From NCBI RefSeq assembly GCF_046630445.1, contig NC_092337.1:368484001-368548000 (forward strand): DNA of 64,000 nt, read 5' to 3'. A program made the position numbers and the translations under genes. Source of the DNA: Rutidosis leptorrhynchoides (Eukaryota > Streptophyta > Magnoliopsida > Asterales > Asteraceae). Shown here piece after piece: positions 49,607 through 62,435 of this stretch (the first letter of the stretch is position 1; every line of letters starts with the position of its first letter). The notes beneath the pieces are model-generated. The model ran no database searches and was not told the origin of the DNA. It saw only the letters and a program-made list of their open reading frames with translations.

Positions 49607-50416
49607 ATGTCCTATTAGTTATAAAAGATAAAAATTATATAAGTTATCAAATTAATAGACTTTTTTAATTTTGCCCACGTTTCGAATAGCAAATAGATGC
49701 AGCAGGTAGCCAGGACCCTTTAAATCGGAAGCCCACAACTCGCCACTAACAAATTCAACTATTACTACGAATCAGAAAATTTTGGATGTCTATCAATTTA
49801 ACCACTTAAAATAATTTTTCGTCGAAGTTTTGAAGAAAAAATCTATGTCCTAAAAACTAGAGCGTCGAGAAATAAGAAAGAAAAAGAGTGCGTCGAAAAA
49901 CGTCGAAAAATAAAAGGTCGAAAAATAATAATAAGAAAGAAAAGCGTCGAAACTTAAAAGTCTAAAAACTAAAAATTAAAACTTACGTCTAAAGGTATTA
50001 AAGCTTAAAAGGAATTCTATATCCAAAACGGCAATCACTTAAAAAGTACTAAAATCTTAAAACGGTGTCGCAAAATTCTAAAGCACCTAATTCTTAGTAT
50101 AAAGAAAAAGCACTTAAGAAATTTTACGGCAAAGCCTAAAAATCTAGAAATAAAAATAAACTACGGCAAAAACTAGTTTAAACTAATTACGAACGAAAAA
50201 AATATAAATATTATGAATAAACGATTAAAAAGATATGAAATATAGAAATAAAACTTAAAGATATGAAAATACAATTTTTATAAAAATATTATTTTTATAT
50301 TATTTATTTCATAAAAATATTAAGTTTATGTATTTAATAAAACTAATTATAACTTAAAAATACAAAGTAAATAAAACTAAAACTAATTATTATTATATAA
50401 AACCCTAATTACTAAC

Positions 50417-50417
<1 letters not shown>

Positions 50418-50491
<74 letters not shown>
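50418..50491. repeat. (AAT)n microsatellite
   Basis: About 24 AAT units in the leader of element D. Confidence 0.95.
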
Positions 50492-50494
<3 letters not shown>

Positions 50495-50541
50495 GTAACC
50501 CTAATTCGATGGTCAAAGGTTTCAGACCAGTCTTTTCAATC

Positions 50542-50587
50542 CATGCGATCGCATGGATTATGTGTAGGATTTTCATGCGGTCGCATG
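50542..50587. promoter_or_regulatory. Palindrome pair, 32-bp spacing (D leader)
   Basis: CATGCGATCGCATG is at 50542-50555, inside a perfect 22-bp palindrome at 50538-50559. CATGCGGTCGCATG, with one change, is at 50574-50587. Centres are 32 bp apart. This pair is outside any LTR. Confidence 0.85.
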
Positions 50588-50890
50588 GCTTCGGGTTACG
50601 GGCCAGATTGATTGGGCTGCTACAGTGCCAAGCCCGAATACTTGTTTATTTTTTTAATAAAATAAAATTAAAATAACTTAAATAAAACTTAAAAAAAATA
50701 ATAATTTACTTATTAGTTTTATAACTCTAAAATATAAACTTTTTAAATACTTAAAAATATAGAAATATATTATTATTTTCTTTTTATGTTTTTTGTTTTT
50801 TTAATATTTAAAACGTATTTTTACAAAAGTAAATTAAGAATTAATAAAAATCTTTTTTTTAATAGCGTTTCGCTTCGGCGTTTGAGTGAT

Positions 50891-50908
50891 TCCCCGGTAG
50901 CGGCGCCA
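50891..50908 (-). promoter_or_regulatory. Element D primer-binding site (Asp tRNA type)
   Basis: On the minus strand TGGCGCCGCTACCGGGGA lies eight bases after the 5' LTR end. It matches, with two differences, the tRNA-Asp-complementary site typical of Athila elements (TGGCGCCGTTGCCGGGGA). Confidence 0.85.
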
Positions 50909-50916
50909 AAAATACT

Positions 50917-51144
50917 TGATGTTATGTGAGGTATATACGAAATAGCTATAATTTTACTGCGAAATACTATTAAATACGATACAATTTTACACAAGTTATT
51001 TATTTATTTATTGAATAGATATACCTAAACCTTGCTACAACCCTATAGGCAGTGTACCTAATCGTAAAGTAGTGTAGTTTTTAGCAAGTTCAGTTCGTTC
51101 CGCAGGGAGCTAGCCAAGTTTCACGCTATATTTTTAAACTATAT

Positions 51145-51229
<85 letters not shown>

Positions 51230-52930
51230 TAGTATTATTATTATTATAAAGGGGGGTTTTACCGTTTAGTGACCGATTTGTCGATTTTATGTCTTAAGTC
51301 ACAATTAAAACCTAATGTAAAATATTAAATATACAAATGACTTAATTTAAAGCGTAAAGTAAATAACGATAATAAAATTGCGATAATTTAAAGTGCGATA
51401 AATAAAATGACAATAAATAAAATTGCGATAATTAAAAAGTACGATAATTAAAAGTGCAATAAATAAAATGATAGTAAATAAATGTGCGATGAGATATAAA
51501 ATAAAGGAATTATGCTTATTTAAACTTCCGTAATCATGATGTTCGACGTGTTGATTTTAATTTATTACCATGGGTTAATTGTCCTTTGTCCTGGATTATT
51601 CGATATGTCCATACGGTTTTGTCCATAATAGTCCATCGGTCATAATTATAAAGTGCGAGGATCTTCATCAAATTAACCTTATATCCGAAGTCAAATATTC
51701 CAACTAATTGGGGATTCGAACTGTAACAAGGTCTTAATACTTTGTTTAATGAATATACCAGGTTATCGACTGTGTGTAATCTAAGATTTTACTACTTTGT
51801 TAACAATTACACAAATTACCCTTGAATGTAATCCACCCCTGTTTTAATGAGTCCATTAACTATTAATCCATTCCCGTGTCCGGTAAAATGAACAATTATT
51901 CGTATTTATAGATATCCCGCCCACCGTACCCGATTAAGCGTTTGTGGTTATATATAGATACGTCAAATTGTAACCTTTATATTAAATTAACGAGGTATCG
52001 TTTAGTTAATATAAAGCCCATTAATAGCCCATAGTCTAATTTCCACAAGTGTCGTTCTTTTGTCCAAACCCCAATTATAGTACAAAGCCCAGTAACCCTG
52101 TCTTTATTATTTAGCCCAACATCACGATTACTTCGATTTAAATAAGCATAATAATAATTTAGCTACGAGACATTAATTTAAAAAGGTTGAACATAACTTA
52201 CAATGATTAATAATAGCATAGCATTACACGGACAGAATTTCGACTTACAAACTTAAAACATTCTCTAACATAACCTTATTATTATTAATCTTAAATTAAA
52301 ATTAAAATTATAAATAAATACATATATTGAGAGAGTAGGAGATTAGAAAAAAGTGTGTTTATTTCGTCCGAAAAACGCTTCAATTTATAGATGTGGCCTG
52401 AATCCTAGGCTCATGCGATCGCATGAGATTTCTTCATGCTGGCCATGTGATCGCATGGCCGCCATTCACTGGTCACCAAGCATAAAAAACGTGGGCTGCT
52501 CGTATTTAAATATTATATAATATAATATATATAATTTTATATAATTATATATATATATTATATTATATTCTTGTGCTCCGTTGACTTGTAATTTTAGGTC
52601 CGTTGCGTCGCTCATTGATAGTTGGTTCATGTCCCGGTTCCGAATTTTCGAACGTCCTTTCGTACGATTTAATATTTTGTACTTTGCGTTTTGCGGTTTG
52701 TACTCTTGTAATTTTGAGACATTTCTTATCAATAAATTGAACCACTTGGGTTGTACTTTGTACTTTTTAGCATTTTGTTCATTTGCGTCTTCAAATCGTC
52801 GAATCTGTCTTTTGTCTTCACCTTTTATTATTTAAACGAATATCACTTGTAAATAGAACAATTGCAACTAAAAGCTTGTCTTTCTTGAAGGATAATGCTA
52901 TGAAATATGTGTTCGTTTTTAGCATTATCA
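50917..52930 (-). mobile_element. Element D 5' LTR, 2014 bp
   Basis: It is the partner of 27876-29872, with a (GT)n(TA)n run at about 51146-51227 and the GCGATAA-type array at about 51370-51490. It is followed on the plus strand by the target duplication ATGAG and the rest of A integrase. Its palindrome pair is at 52412-52457, followed on the minus strand by TATAAATTGAAGCG. Confidence 0.9.
52412..52457. promoter_or_regulatory. Palindrome pair, 32-bp spacing (D 5' LTR)
   Basis: CATGCGATCGCATG is at 52412-52425 and CATGTGATCGCATG, with one C-to-T at a CpG, at 52444-52457. Centres are 32 bp apart. Confidence 0.85.
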
Positions 52931-52935
52931 ATGAG

Positions 52936-53692
52936 TACCGCATATCACCCGCAAACTGACAGACAAAGCAAACGAACGATTCAGACTTTGGAGGACATGT
53001 TGCGTGCTTGCGTTATTGATTTCGAAAAAGCTTGGGAAAAGCATTTACCGCTAGCCGAATTTTCTTACAACAATAGCTATCATTCGAGTATTAATGCCAC
53101 ACCTTTCAAAACATTGTATAGTCGCAAGTGCCGTTCTCCTATTTGTTGGGCCGAAGTAGGTGAGAAGCAAATCACCGGACCCGAGTTAGTCCATAAGACA
53201 ACGGAGAAGATTGTTCAAATTCAAGCGAGACTCAAGACGGCCCGTGATCATCAGAAGAGCTATGCCGACCTTAAACGTGGAGATCGCGAATTTCAAATCG
53301 GCGACCGCGTTATGGTGAAAGTCTCACCTTGGAAAGGTGTAATCTGTTTTGGAAAATGTGGAAAGTTGAACCCGCGATACATTGGTCCTTTTAAAGTCTT
53401 GAAGCGTGTTGGACCCGTTGCTTACCGTTTGGATCTTCTGACTCAATTGAGCTCCGTTCATCCTACCTTCCATGTATCAAATCTGAAGAAGTGTCTTGCA
53501 GAACCAGAACTCGTCATACCACTTGAGGAGCTTACGATTGATGACAAACTTCATTCCGTGGAAGAACCTGTCGAAATTATGGACCGTGCGGTCAAGACCT
53601 TAAAACGCAACAAGATTCCGATCGTCCGAGTACGATGGAATGCAAAACGAGGACCAGAGTTTACTTGGGAACGAGAGGATCAAATGATGTAG
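52936..53692 (+). pseudogene. Element A integrase C-terminal part with chromodomain-like tail
   Basis: It continues A pol after [21 protein letters not shown] marks the third catalytic position, where the usual Glu (QTDGQSERT) reads Lys. Then come [67 protein letters not shown] and the chromodomain-like [23 protein letters not shown] at 53690-53692 replaces a Lys codon shortly before the family's usual end (KYPHLF). The polypurine-like AACAGGTGGGTAA lies before the 3' LTR. Confidence 0.9.
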
Positions 53693-53773
53693 AAGTATCC
53701 TCACCTCTTCCCGACTCTACCATCTACCCCAGCTTAAAATTTCAGGACGAAATTTTCATTAACAGGTGGGTAA

Positions 53774-56628
53774 TGTAATGACCTGACTTTTTTGACTTGC
53801 TTTTGTGCTTTGTGTTTTCACGAAACTGCGTATTTGTGCATACTGAGCTATATTATACTCTAGGAACTCCCTACATGTTGATTACTTTCATTTATATTGT
53901 AAAACGTATCATTAAGTACGTAGGATACTTAACTTAATCCTCGGAAGCCTTTATGACCGTTAGTGTCACTTGACGTTTTTTAACGAACTGTGTACTGCGT
54001 ACACGTTTAACTTTTGTCATAATCGGAATATTATGACTACGAAATACTAATTGTTATTTTATAATTACAATTACTTGGGTTTTTGGATGCTTAATTACGC
54101 TTAGTAATTTACTAGAGCACACTAGTTAGTCTTGTTGGACTTCCTACCTTGTTGGACCTTAGCCCACCCTACACTAGTTAGTGGACTATTTAATTAGCCC
54201 AATTATAAGTAACTAGTGACCCATTAATAAGTAAGATAAATGCTCATTTATTAGAGGGAACATGCTAGTATTTTTGTCAAGTATTATCCTTAATGTTGCA
54301 TGGGATCCCAACACAAGCACCAACTTTAGACAACCATTAACCAAAAAGCAAAAAGGTGTCCCCCTTGTCCCCCTTGGAAACCCATGGCCAAACCACCACC
54401 ACCCTCACCTCACCTCCTATAAATACTAAGCCATTTCCTCACCATTCACAATTGATTTCCATTCACAATTTACACACACTTGTTCATTTATTTTCTCTCT
54501 AGTCTAAAGCTTGTAAGTATTTTGAATTTCTTTTCTTCTTCTCCTTCTCATCATCACGAGTTCATCATCATCATTAGAAGATCAAGCTTTTTAGCTTTTG
54601 ATATTGATTACATCTTGTAGATTCAAACATGGATTTGAATCCTTCAAGAACATGGAAGATTCAAGCTTTCTAGCTTTGAATCTTCACCTACTTTGTAGAT
54701 CTAAATCTTTTAGCTTTAATCTTGTTATTTTGTTATAAAGATTCAAACTTGTGTTTGTAATCTTCATGTATCTTAAAAGATCCAAGCTTTATGCTTCAAG
54801 ATCTTCAAGAACAATAAAGATCCAAGCTTTTTAGCTTAGGGTCTCATTATTATGTTAAAGATCTTAGCTTTTTAGCTTATGGTCTCATTACTTTCATTAT
54901 TTTGTTAAAGATCTTAGCTTTATAGCTTATGGTCTCATTAATCTTGTAAAGATTCAAGCTTTCTAGCTTTGTAATCTTATAACTTGTGAGAAAAGAATCC
55001 AAGCTCTCTAGCTTAGGGTTCCATCACTTTCTTTGATTTAGATTATGTTCATATTTGTTTGATTGAAGTAAAGTTTGTAGCTTTAGTTGTAAATAGAACT
55101 TGTATTTGTATTAAGACTAAGGATATGATGTAACCTTGGTTCATCATCCATCTAAGACTCTTAAATGAGTTGTGTTCTTACTTGATCTTAACATATTGTG
55201 TGTTGATGGTTGAATCTTGGTCAAGGTGATGCTAACCCATCAATGAGTTGTACACTTGAAGCTACAAGCATCAAGGATGAGAACCGTGATGAGCATCAAG
55301 CACCAAAAACCCCACCGGAGCACTTGTTTACTATTTTTCGGGATCTGATCAGATTCCTGGACTTCCGGAAAATTTATTTTCAGTTATTTTGTTTCGAGTA
55401 GATGACTTTTCGTTTAGGCCTCGACTTAATCCGACATACGGTTTAGGATTTATAGCCCTCCGAAAGTCACTACGTCTTTGTAACGTTGTGCTGAAATTTC
55501 TGACCTACTCGCACTTAACCCGCCTCCACGGTTAAACAAAGACAAGTTAGGTTCTGAAAATTGGTCTGAGGTTAGAGGACTCATATACGGAGCGATAGCC
55601 ACTGACTACGCGTCTTTTCGTTTTGTATAGAGGTCGTAGCAGCTGACCGAAGTCAGCCTATTGTTTCGATCTCTATTCTTGTCAAACTTACTTAGCTTTT
55701 ATGATGATGAATGATGATGATGATGACACTTAAACTTAATTTATTCACTTTTAAACTTATTGGGACAACATACTGACCTAGTGACCTTTGACTTAGGTTG
55801 ACGACCTTTTGGACCGACTTACTATCTGTATACGTTTCATATCGACTTTTACTGCTTATTCACTGTGAGTTATAGCTCCCTTTTTACTTATACTATTTTT
55901 AGGACTGAGAATACATGCGCTTTTTACGTTTTACTTACTTGACACGAGTACTTAAACTTTACATATGTGTAGGTTATATAACGGCATAAACATTCCCCTT
56001 AGCACGGTAACGTTTAATCATTGGTTTTGAACCGGTGAACGCGAATATTAGATATGGATACATAGGGTTTGACATCCCCACTCGGGCTAGTAGCGCTAGC
56101 ATTTAACGGGTGTTTGATACTTCGAGGACATACGCAATCGCCAAATGTACTTTTAGGGGGTATTACTATTACGTTAAGTTAGTTACCGGGTGCCCATGGA
56201 CAAGCATATACTTTTCATACTGTTTTGAATACGATAACTCGTGGTCTACATTACTTTACTGATTACAAACTATAGCTCACCAACATTCGTATTGACTTTT
56301 AAGCGTATATTTCTCAGGTGCTTAGACGATGTTGTTTCTGCTGTTAGACTTGCTATCTTGGTGTTTTAGACTTGCTGTTATGGACCTGCTGTGTTAGATT
56401 TCCGCTGCATTACTTAGAGATGTCTCAATCATGAAACTTTTATCTTGCATTTGTAACTTATGTTATTTTCAAATAATGACTTTGTAACGATCTTTGTGTC
56501 ACGTTATCTTTTGTAAACGCTATCTTTTTATGAATGCAAACTCGTTTTCAATCAGCATGTAGTACTTGACCGTGTAAAGATCCTGTTGTTGACGAATTGT
56601 ACACGATGGTTTTGTACGGGGCGTCACA
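53774..56628 (+). mobile_element. Element A 3' LTR, 2855 bp
   Basis: It starts TGTAATGACCTGAC and ends GGGGCGTCACA, followed by the target duplication GAATT. It is collinear with the 5' LTR and visibly more diverged from it than the B LTRs are from each other. That fits A being older than B. The hairpin array is at 54578-55022. Confidence 0.9.
54578..55022. repeat. Array of about eleven AAGCTT-core hairpins (A 3' LTR)
   Basis: This is the counterpart of 20761-21206. In one unit this copy restores the core (AAGCTTTCTAGCTTTGAATC) where the other LTR has a changed loop. The stems are otherwise the same set. Confidence 0.75.
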
Positions 56629-56633
56629 GAATT

Positions 56634-57883
56634 AGTCAAGTGTATTCAAAATGTCTTAACAAGTAGAGCAAGTAATCACAATTAAGCATGTTGCAAGACA
56701 TTAAGATAAACAAGACCAAGTTTAAGCATATCCTAAGTGTGATAATAATTCTTCATTATTTTAAGATCATTAGATTATGACATCTTAGGTGGAATGTGAA
56801 TATTAATGAAGTTCAAATACAAGTTGTTGAATCTTCCAACTTGTATTTCATGGCAAGACAAATAATATCATTCATATATGTACTTGAATGAGTATAAGCA
56901 ATTTTGACAATTATCACATAATCACTTAATACTCATGTAATAATCAAACAATTATATGTATTTGGCAAATATTACATAGTCAAGCAATACTCATGTAGTG
57001 ATAGCAAGAGTTTACAACTCACAATACATATTGGTATAATATCAAGCATATTGATAATCACATAGAAATGTTTGAGCAATACTTGCAATTGCAAGATTAA
57101 TGTATAAGTATACATTAATGTCCAACACATGTATAAGGGATGATCAACTCTTGGTTGGGACTTAGTGACCATCCTAAATATGTCTAAATCAGCTTTTAGA
57201 ATCACAAGTCATTGCTAGTTATTATAACACTTAAGTCTTTTTAAAAGTGTCACTAATTCCTTTTTAGATGTGATTAATATTTTAGTGATCAAGGATCCAA
57301 TGTGTTGGTGCATGATAATCTCCATTAGAATGTCTAGATATGTTTTAAGATCAAGATTATCATTTCATTACTTGGGTGTTTTACTTAATCAAGGTTTAAT
57401 CATCATTAAGGTGTCATAAAGTGTAATTAACCAAGATTAGTACTCTAGTGACCAAAACTCTTTTGAGTTTAAAAAGGGCAACTATTCTAAGCATGTTGAA
57501 ATAGGTTTTGTGAATTATAGATGCCTCTAAGTGGTCGAACTTTAATGGGATGAATTTTCTAACAGAGAAAACTACAGTCGACCTACGATCCGACCGTGGA
57601 GTCAGCCGTGAAACCAGTTTTTGTAAAACTGGTGTAGGACACGCTCGGTCAGACTTGCGGTCAACCGTATACCCAACCGTGTGGATATATGACTTTTGTT
57701 ATTTTATGTTTTGACACAAGTTTCATTAAGTTTGGTCATTTTCTAGAGCAAGCATGGATTAATGAACTTGTGGGTTTATGTCAAGATGTCTATAATCACT
57801 TTTGGGCTATGTGTATGTGTCATCATCAAAACACTGATTAACGTTGGTTAAGGATTAATATTATCGTTAAGTATAAACCAACA
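56634..57883 (-). mobile_element. Element F 3' LTR, main part
   Basis: On the minus strand it starts TGTTGGTTTATACTTAACG at 57883, right after the polypurine tract. It continues to the A insertion at 56634 and then resumes at 11016. It includes a cluster of short GACCG/CGGTC-containing palindromic segments at about 57578-57676 (ACGGTCGGATCG, GGTCGAC, ACGGTTGACCG). No ORF is supported. Confidence 0.65.
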
Positions 57884-57908
57884 TTCTATCCCAATATTCT
57901 CCCCCTTT
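57884..57908 (-). promoter_or_regulatory. Element F polypurine tract
   Basis: On the minus strand AAAAAGGGGGAGAATATTGG leads into GATAGAA and the LTR start TGTTGG. A second polypurine stretch, AAAAGGGGGAGAAAAATGG, lies about 90 bp upstream on the minus strand (near 57982-58000). Confidence 0.65.
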
Positions 57909-58150
57909 TTGATGATGACAAATACATAAGTGATGGTGGACATTCATCTATAAATACACAAGTGTTAACATCACTTATATCCATTTTTCTCCCCCTTTTG
58001 TCGAAGCAAAAAGGTTAGCTCCCCTGGAACTAAGCTCGCCCTTAGAACATTGCTTCCCCTTGAATTGTACATGGTGAAATATAAATATTAAAAGCATACA
58101 TATTTTATTAATATAAAAAACATCACAAGACAAATATGCAACAAATATTT

Positions 58151-59104
58151 CTAGAGGCTCTCTAGTTTAGCTAACTTCTGACCATTCTTTAGTATGTTTC
58201 TATGAATTACATTATTTTGTCCCTGAGGCGAGAGGGTGCAAAAGTTAGACGGGTTGTCTAACGAAGGATCATGGACTTGTTTGGTCGAAGCCCTACAAAT
58301 TGGAGATGAGGAGCCATGAGCAACATGGTGGAAAGAAGATGTTACCCCAAGTTTTGTGAAAAATTTGGTTAGATGAAGACCATAGGAGAGTGGTAAGTGA
58401 GAATTTTGAGCAGCATGGTTCATTTTTGATGCTATAAAATATGCAACATTTACTTTCGTTGAGCTTAGGAGGCACCACAACAGAGTGATTTCATTTGCAT
58501 CTAAACGCCATGGTTGTTCTTCCTTTCCATAGACGTTTGAGGTGATGATCTGTTGCCAAAGATCATATGTTAAGGCAAGATGTTTGCAAAGGAATCCATC
58601 TTCGTTGATGGAATCCTTCTTTAGTGAGCCTTCACACAATGCCACAAGAACACTATCTCTATTTATCCAATTGGGAACCTCGAAAGAATTTGGGTTCAGG
58701 AAGAACTTAACACCTTCAATTAGAAAGTCCATGATGTCACCAAATTATCGAAGAGTCAAGGAATGGAATTTTCCATAGAGTGAAAATGATACCTTTGTAT
58801 CATTTGAGAGTCGAAAGTGTGCATAGAATTCATTGACAAAAAGAGGATATAGTGGTCCTCTTAGATTTCAGAAGGAGTCCCACTTGATTCTAGTGAGGTT
58901 ATCAAGAGAGTAGGTTGATAGATGATGAACAAGCACTTCTCTTCCTTCAACAATAGATATCATCATCTTGGATTTGAGTGGTAATGAGATGGTTTATTTG
59001 AGAGTGAATCTTATAGAGAGTTAAGAGATGCTTTTCGACTTTTTCATTAGTTGGGTGTGAGTAAGTTCTAGCTTTCTTGCTTTGAATGAGAGGTTGTTGT
59101 CCAT
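58151..59104 (-). pseudogene. Element F ORF 2: plant-transposon-protein-type domain
   Basis: After an N-terminal part with a frame change near 58950, the frame reads IVEGREVLVHHLSTYSLDNL, then GPLYPLFVNEFYAHFRLSND. An intact 193-codon stretch (58732-58151) follows, with CKHLALTYDLWQQIITSNVY, LDANEITLLWCLLSSTKVNV and AYFIASKMNHAAQ. Stops lie near 58871 and 58747. This layout (EFYAxF ... L-x-FG-I ... W-x-LDANEITLLW ... KVxxAxFIASxMN) is one I associate with the domain named putative plant transposon protein. It is a paralogue of ORF 1 (59353-62720). Function unknown. Confidence 0.6.
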
Positions 59105-59154
59105 TTAACTCAACTTTTAAGGAATAAGATAAAATGTACAATTTGATTCACAAT

Positions 59155-59190
59155 TCGATGTACGATCGACCGTACGGTGAGCCGTGGGTA
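59155..59190. promoter_or_regulatory. GC-rich palindromic cluster upstream of F ORF 2
   Basis: TACGATCGACCGTACGGTGAGCCGTGGG on the plus strand contains overlapping CGATCG and CCGTACGG palindromes. It lies 60-90 bp upstream (minus strand) of the ORF 2 start region. Similar CGGTCGACCG-type clusters precede F ORF 1 and lie in the F LTR. Confidence 0.5.
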
Positions 59191-60133
59191 TTTCTATTTT
59201 TGATTTGTTTGTTCTTTTAAGTGGTTATGATTTGATGTAAACCCCTAATTGCAATAAAGTTCTCAAAGCACATATTAATCAAATAACCATTAGTTCAGAC
59301 AACACAAGGTTTGCACACAAGTTTTACACATACAAGTTCTAAAATAATATTTTTACACCCCTTTACATGAAAAGGCTTTTACCATGTTTTTCATGGCCTT
59401 CATGATTTTGGAGTTGTTCTTTTTGATCTTTTCTTTCCTCTCAAGTATCTTGTCAACCCTGGCATCTTGATTCAAATTCAAGAATTCTTTATAGTCGTCA
59501 TCCATGTTTTCTTCCTCGCTTTCAGAGGTAATCTCTCTTTATTCGTTTGCCTCACCTGGGTCGTATTTGTCGATATCTTCCGAGTCACTGAATGAGCTTG
59601 CACGTCTTTTGCGAGAAGTTCCAGGTTGACGGCTGCTTCTGATAGAGGTGAGTTGATCAATCGGTTCATGAGATGGAGCTTGTGAAATGTTATGTGTGGC
59701 CTTTAGATAGGCAAATAGATGAGTGAGATGTAGGCCGGAGGGAGTCCTCTAGTTGATTCTTTGAGTATTTTGTTCATCCTTGAGGCTATAAGGAAGGCTA
59801 CTTTAATAGTTCGATCATACTCAATTACCCACATGACAAATATTTGTGTGGCATGAATATTTGCATGATTTCCTCCTTTGCAGCAGATGTTGTGATCTAT
59901 TATCTTGTTCCAAATGTTATATTTAGGTAATAGATCCTTTCCCATCAAACCATGGGTAAGAATTTCCGAGTGATCAGCATTAGTTTTGCAGAAGTGATTT
60001 AGGAATTCGGTTACATCTATGTATTCCGGCAAGTTTTCCATCTTGTGCCTTCTACTATAGAAGGGGTGTCCTATATAAGGTATACACAAGATTTCTCCAA
60101 ACTCCTCCAGAGTGAATTGATGCCAACGGTTAC

Positions 60134-62435
60134 TGATATGCCCGAATCGGACGGTTTATTTATGCGGTGTCGTTAGGTAGCAAAACGTAAATTCAGGATA
60201 TCAACAGAAGAAGTTGATTGTTTAATTTATACATGCTGGGCCTAAATCTATTATTCCTTCCTATGGGTTAACAAGGGCAAATATGACCTAGGGTCGTTCC
60301 TTGAGCGGTCGAATTTGAAACGAAGCTTATTCAGATAATTTAATAATTAAGATTGGGTTTGTACACAATTTAGTATCCAACACTTAGTGGCCAGGTACAC
60401 CTTGTGTGGAGAGGCATGATCCTTTTGGTCCTAATAAATTGGCGACTGTTCGAAAAATCCAATAACCAAGTCCAACCGGTTTATTCTAGACACCAATTTA
60501 TCCGGAATATCAAATTATGTAAAGGCGATAGTTGGGTTGAATAGCTTATATAATCGTATTTAAAATATTAAAGCAATATAATTTAAATAAGCTAGCTAGC
60601 ATGCAACAGCTAAGGACAGAGAAGACGTGGTTCACCATGATTTAAGATAACGTAGTGTCGGGATGATTGCGAGACACTCATTGAATGGATATACCTTGTT
60701 GTAAACACTAGATTCCCTACTAATTAATTTCTCGATTAGCATGTCATGAGGAACTAGGATATCGTGATTCTGATCGGATGGACTATGCTCAACTCCCGAT
60801 GCTTTATCTAGTTTAAGGATATAAGCGGCCCATCTTGGATGCAATGCATACCTTGGGCGCATGAATAAAGTAGCATAGCCATATATATAGAATATCCAAC
60901 CTTTCTTAACACCTTAGTGTATCACCCAAGTGAGTGGTTATGATTGTGTTTCGAATTCCTTTCTGTCAATGGTTTGATAAAATCTAAGGGTTTGTAGACA
61001 AATTAGAACCTCTGATAGTTCTCAGTCATCCTTAAAGATTTATAAGCTTAGTTTGTATTATAGTGCGTTAAATTCCCATTTATGACTTAAACCAGCCCTT
61101 ACTTAAATCTACCCAATAAATCCCTTAGTTATCCACCATGTGCTAAACTTATAGTGGTTCCATAGCTTCTAACCTTGACCATGCTCAAGTGGTCCTATAG
61201 TACATCAACACTGTACTCTACTATTGCAATAGTATTTCCTCGAGTCTTATACTCTTGACCAATGTCTTGATCTGGTCCTACGGTAATTCCCCATGTACTT
61301 TATAGTATTTCCGATGGGTTCATACCTTGACAAATGTATAAACACAGATAATTAATTACCTTATAATTGTCGACTTTATAAAAGGTTTTAATCACGTTTA
61401 TTGGTGGAAAGATGATAATAACGAGGTTTAATATCATAGACAGAAAGTGAGTACGAAACGATAATCATCCCTAACTAACATTATTAAATCATGACAAACA
61501 ATCAAGTAATTACTCACACATAATGGCAACAAGCATTTCTAATATTAATAAATCACAAACATCGAACAAGAATATTATAATAAATTAATAAAAGAAAGGA
61601 TAGATATTAACGAATAATGTCGGCAGACTAACACTTGTATTTCTTCATAATATCCATAGCATTACAATGCTTGATAGCTTCTACTAGTAACTACAAACTA
61701 TTCTCCTATTGATCACTAGAGAGCAACAATAGAGAGATAATTATTTTCCTAATCTCGGTCCTTTTCTCTCTCTAGAATCTAGAGAGAGAAAGTAGAAAGA
61801 ACTAATCTCCTACTGATCACTTGAGAGCGACAATAGAGAGATATTTAGAGAGAGAAGTGAGAAAGGTGTGTGTTGAAATGCATGACAAAGACCCTTTAAA
61901 TAGACTTGAGTTTTGCATGCAAACGGCTGGCAAGCCGTTTGGCAGGCCGTTTGGCAAGCCTTTTGGCAGGCCGTTTGGCAAGTTGTTTGGCAAGCCCGTT
62001 TGTACTAGCAAGCTGTTTTTGGTGCCCAGATGCTGGCAGGCCATTTTTCATTGTGGCGAGCCGTATGGCAAGCCGTTTGCTGGATCTTCCTTGTCTTTCA
62101 CCGTTTTCGCTCTAGAATCTTCATTTTGGCTCCGTTTCTGACGATTCTTACACCCACGCGTTCGTAATTAAGTATCCTACAACATGATATTAAGTAAATA
62201 AACTTTTCCAAAAATTATAAAATAAGTTATTTAAATGCGAGTTAAACATCTTAGCCGATTTTGCTTGTTTTTCCTCATTTTCATCCGTTTTTAGTGATTC
62301 TTGAAACATATCCTTTGTAATGACATAATCTACCAAATTAACCAACAAAGTGATTATTTTGGTGATAAAGTTTGGAACTTTATTTTTTTAGGGCTCAATA
62401 TTGGGGGTAAAAACGTGACTTTTTGGCCGATATCA
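60134..62435 (-). mobile_element. Solo LTR H, 2.3 kb
   Basis: The ends are TGATATGCCCG and GGCCGATATCA, with the inverted ends TGATAT/ATATCA. The exact 5-bp target duplication GTTAC is at 60129-60133 and 62436-62440. Removing it joins the F ORF 1 reading frame without loss (FHLGN into RWHQF). On the minus strand a TATTTAAAGGG box (about 61893) and a CT-rich leader lie downstream of a tandem GGCAAGCCGTTT array. No genes are inside; a 76-codon frame at 60632 is not recognisable. Confidence 0.85.
61921..61998. repeat. Tandem GGCAAGCCGTTT/GGCAGGCCGTTT repeats in H
   Basis: Six or seven 12-13 bp units (GGCAAGCCGTTT, GGCAGGCCGTTT, GGCAAGCCTTTT, GGCAAGTTGTTT) are followed by two more at about 62053-62080. 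On the minus strand they lie just upstream of the TATA-like box. Confidence 0.85.

Larger units (their letters stand above)
49612..50890 (-). other. Element D leader between primer site and gag
   Basis: This is leader sequence upstream of gag, separated from gag by E. It is AT-rich with runs of short related motifs (GTCGAAAAA-type near 49880-49960). An (AAT)n microsatellite lies at about 50418-50491 and a palindrome pair at 50542-50587. No ORF is supported. Confidence 0.7.

Noticed and set aside
60632..60862. 76-codon minus-strand ORF that might be a host gene
   Set aside because: It lies inside solo LTR H, whose ends and target duplication are exact; no domain recognised.
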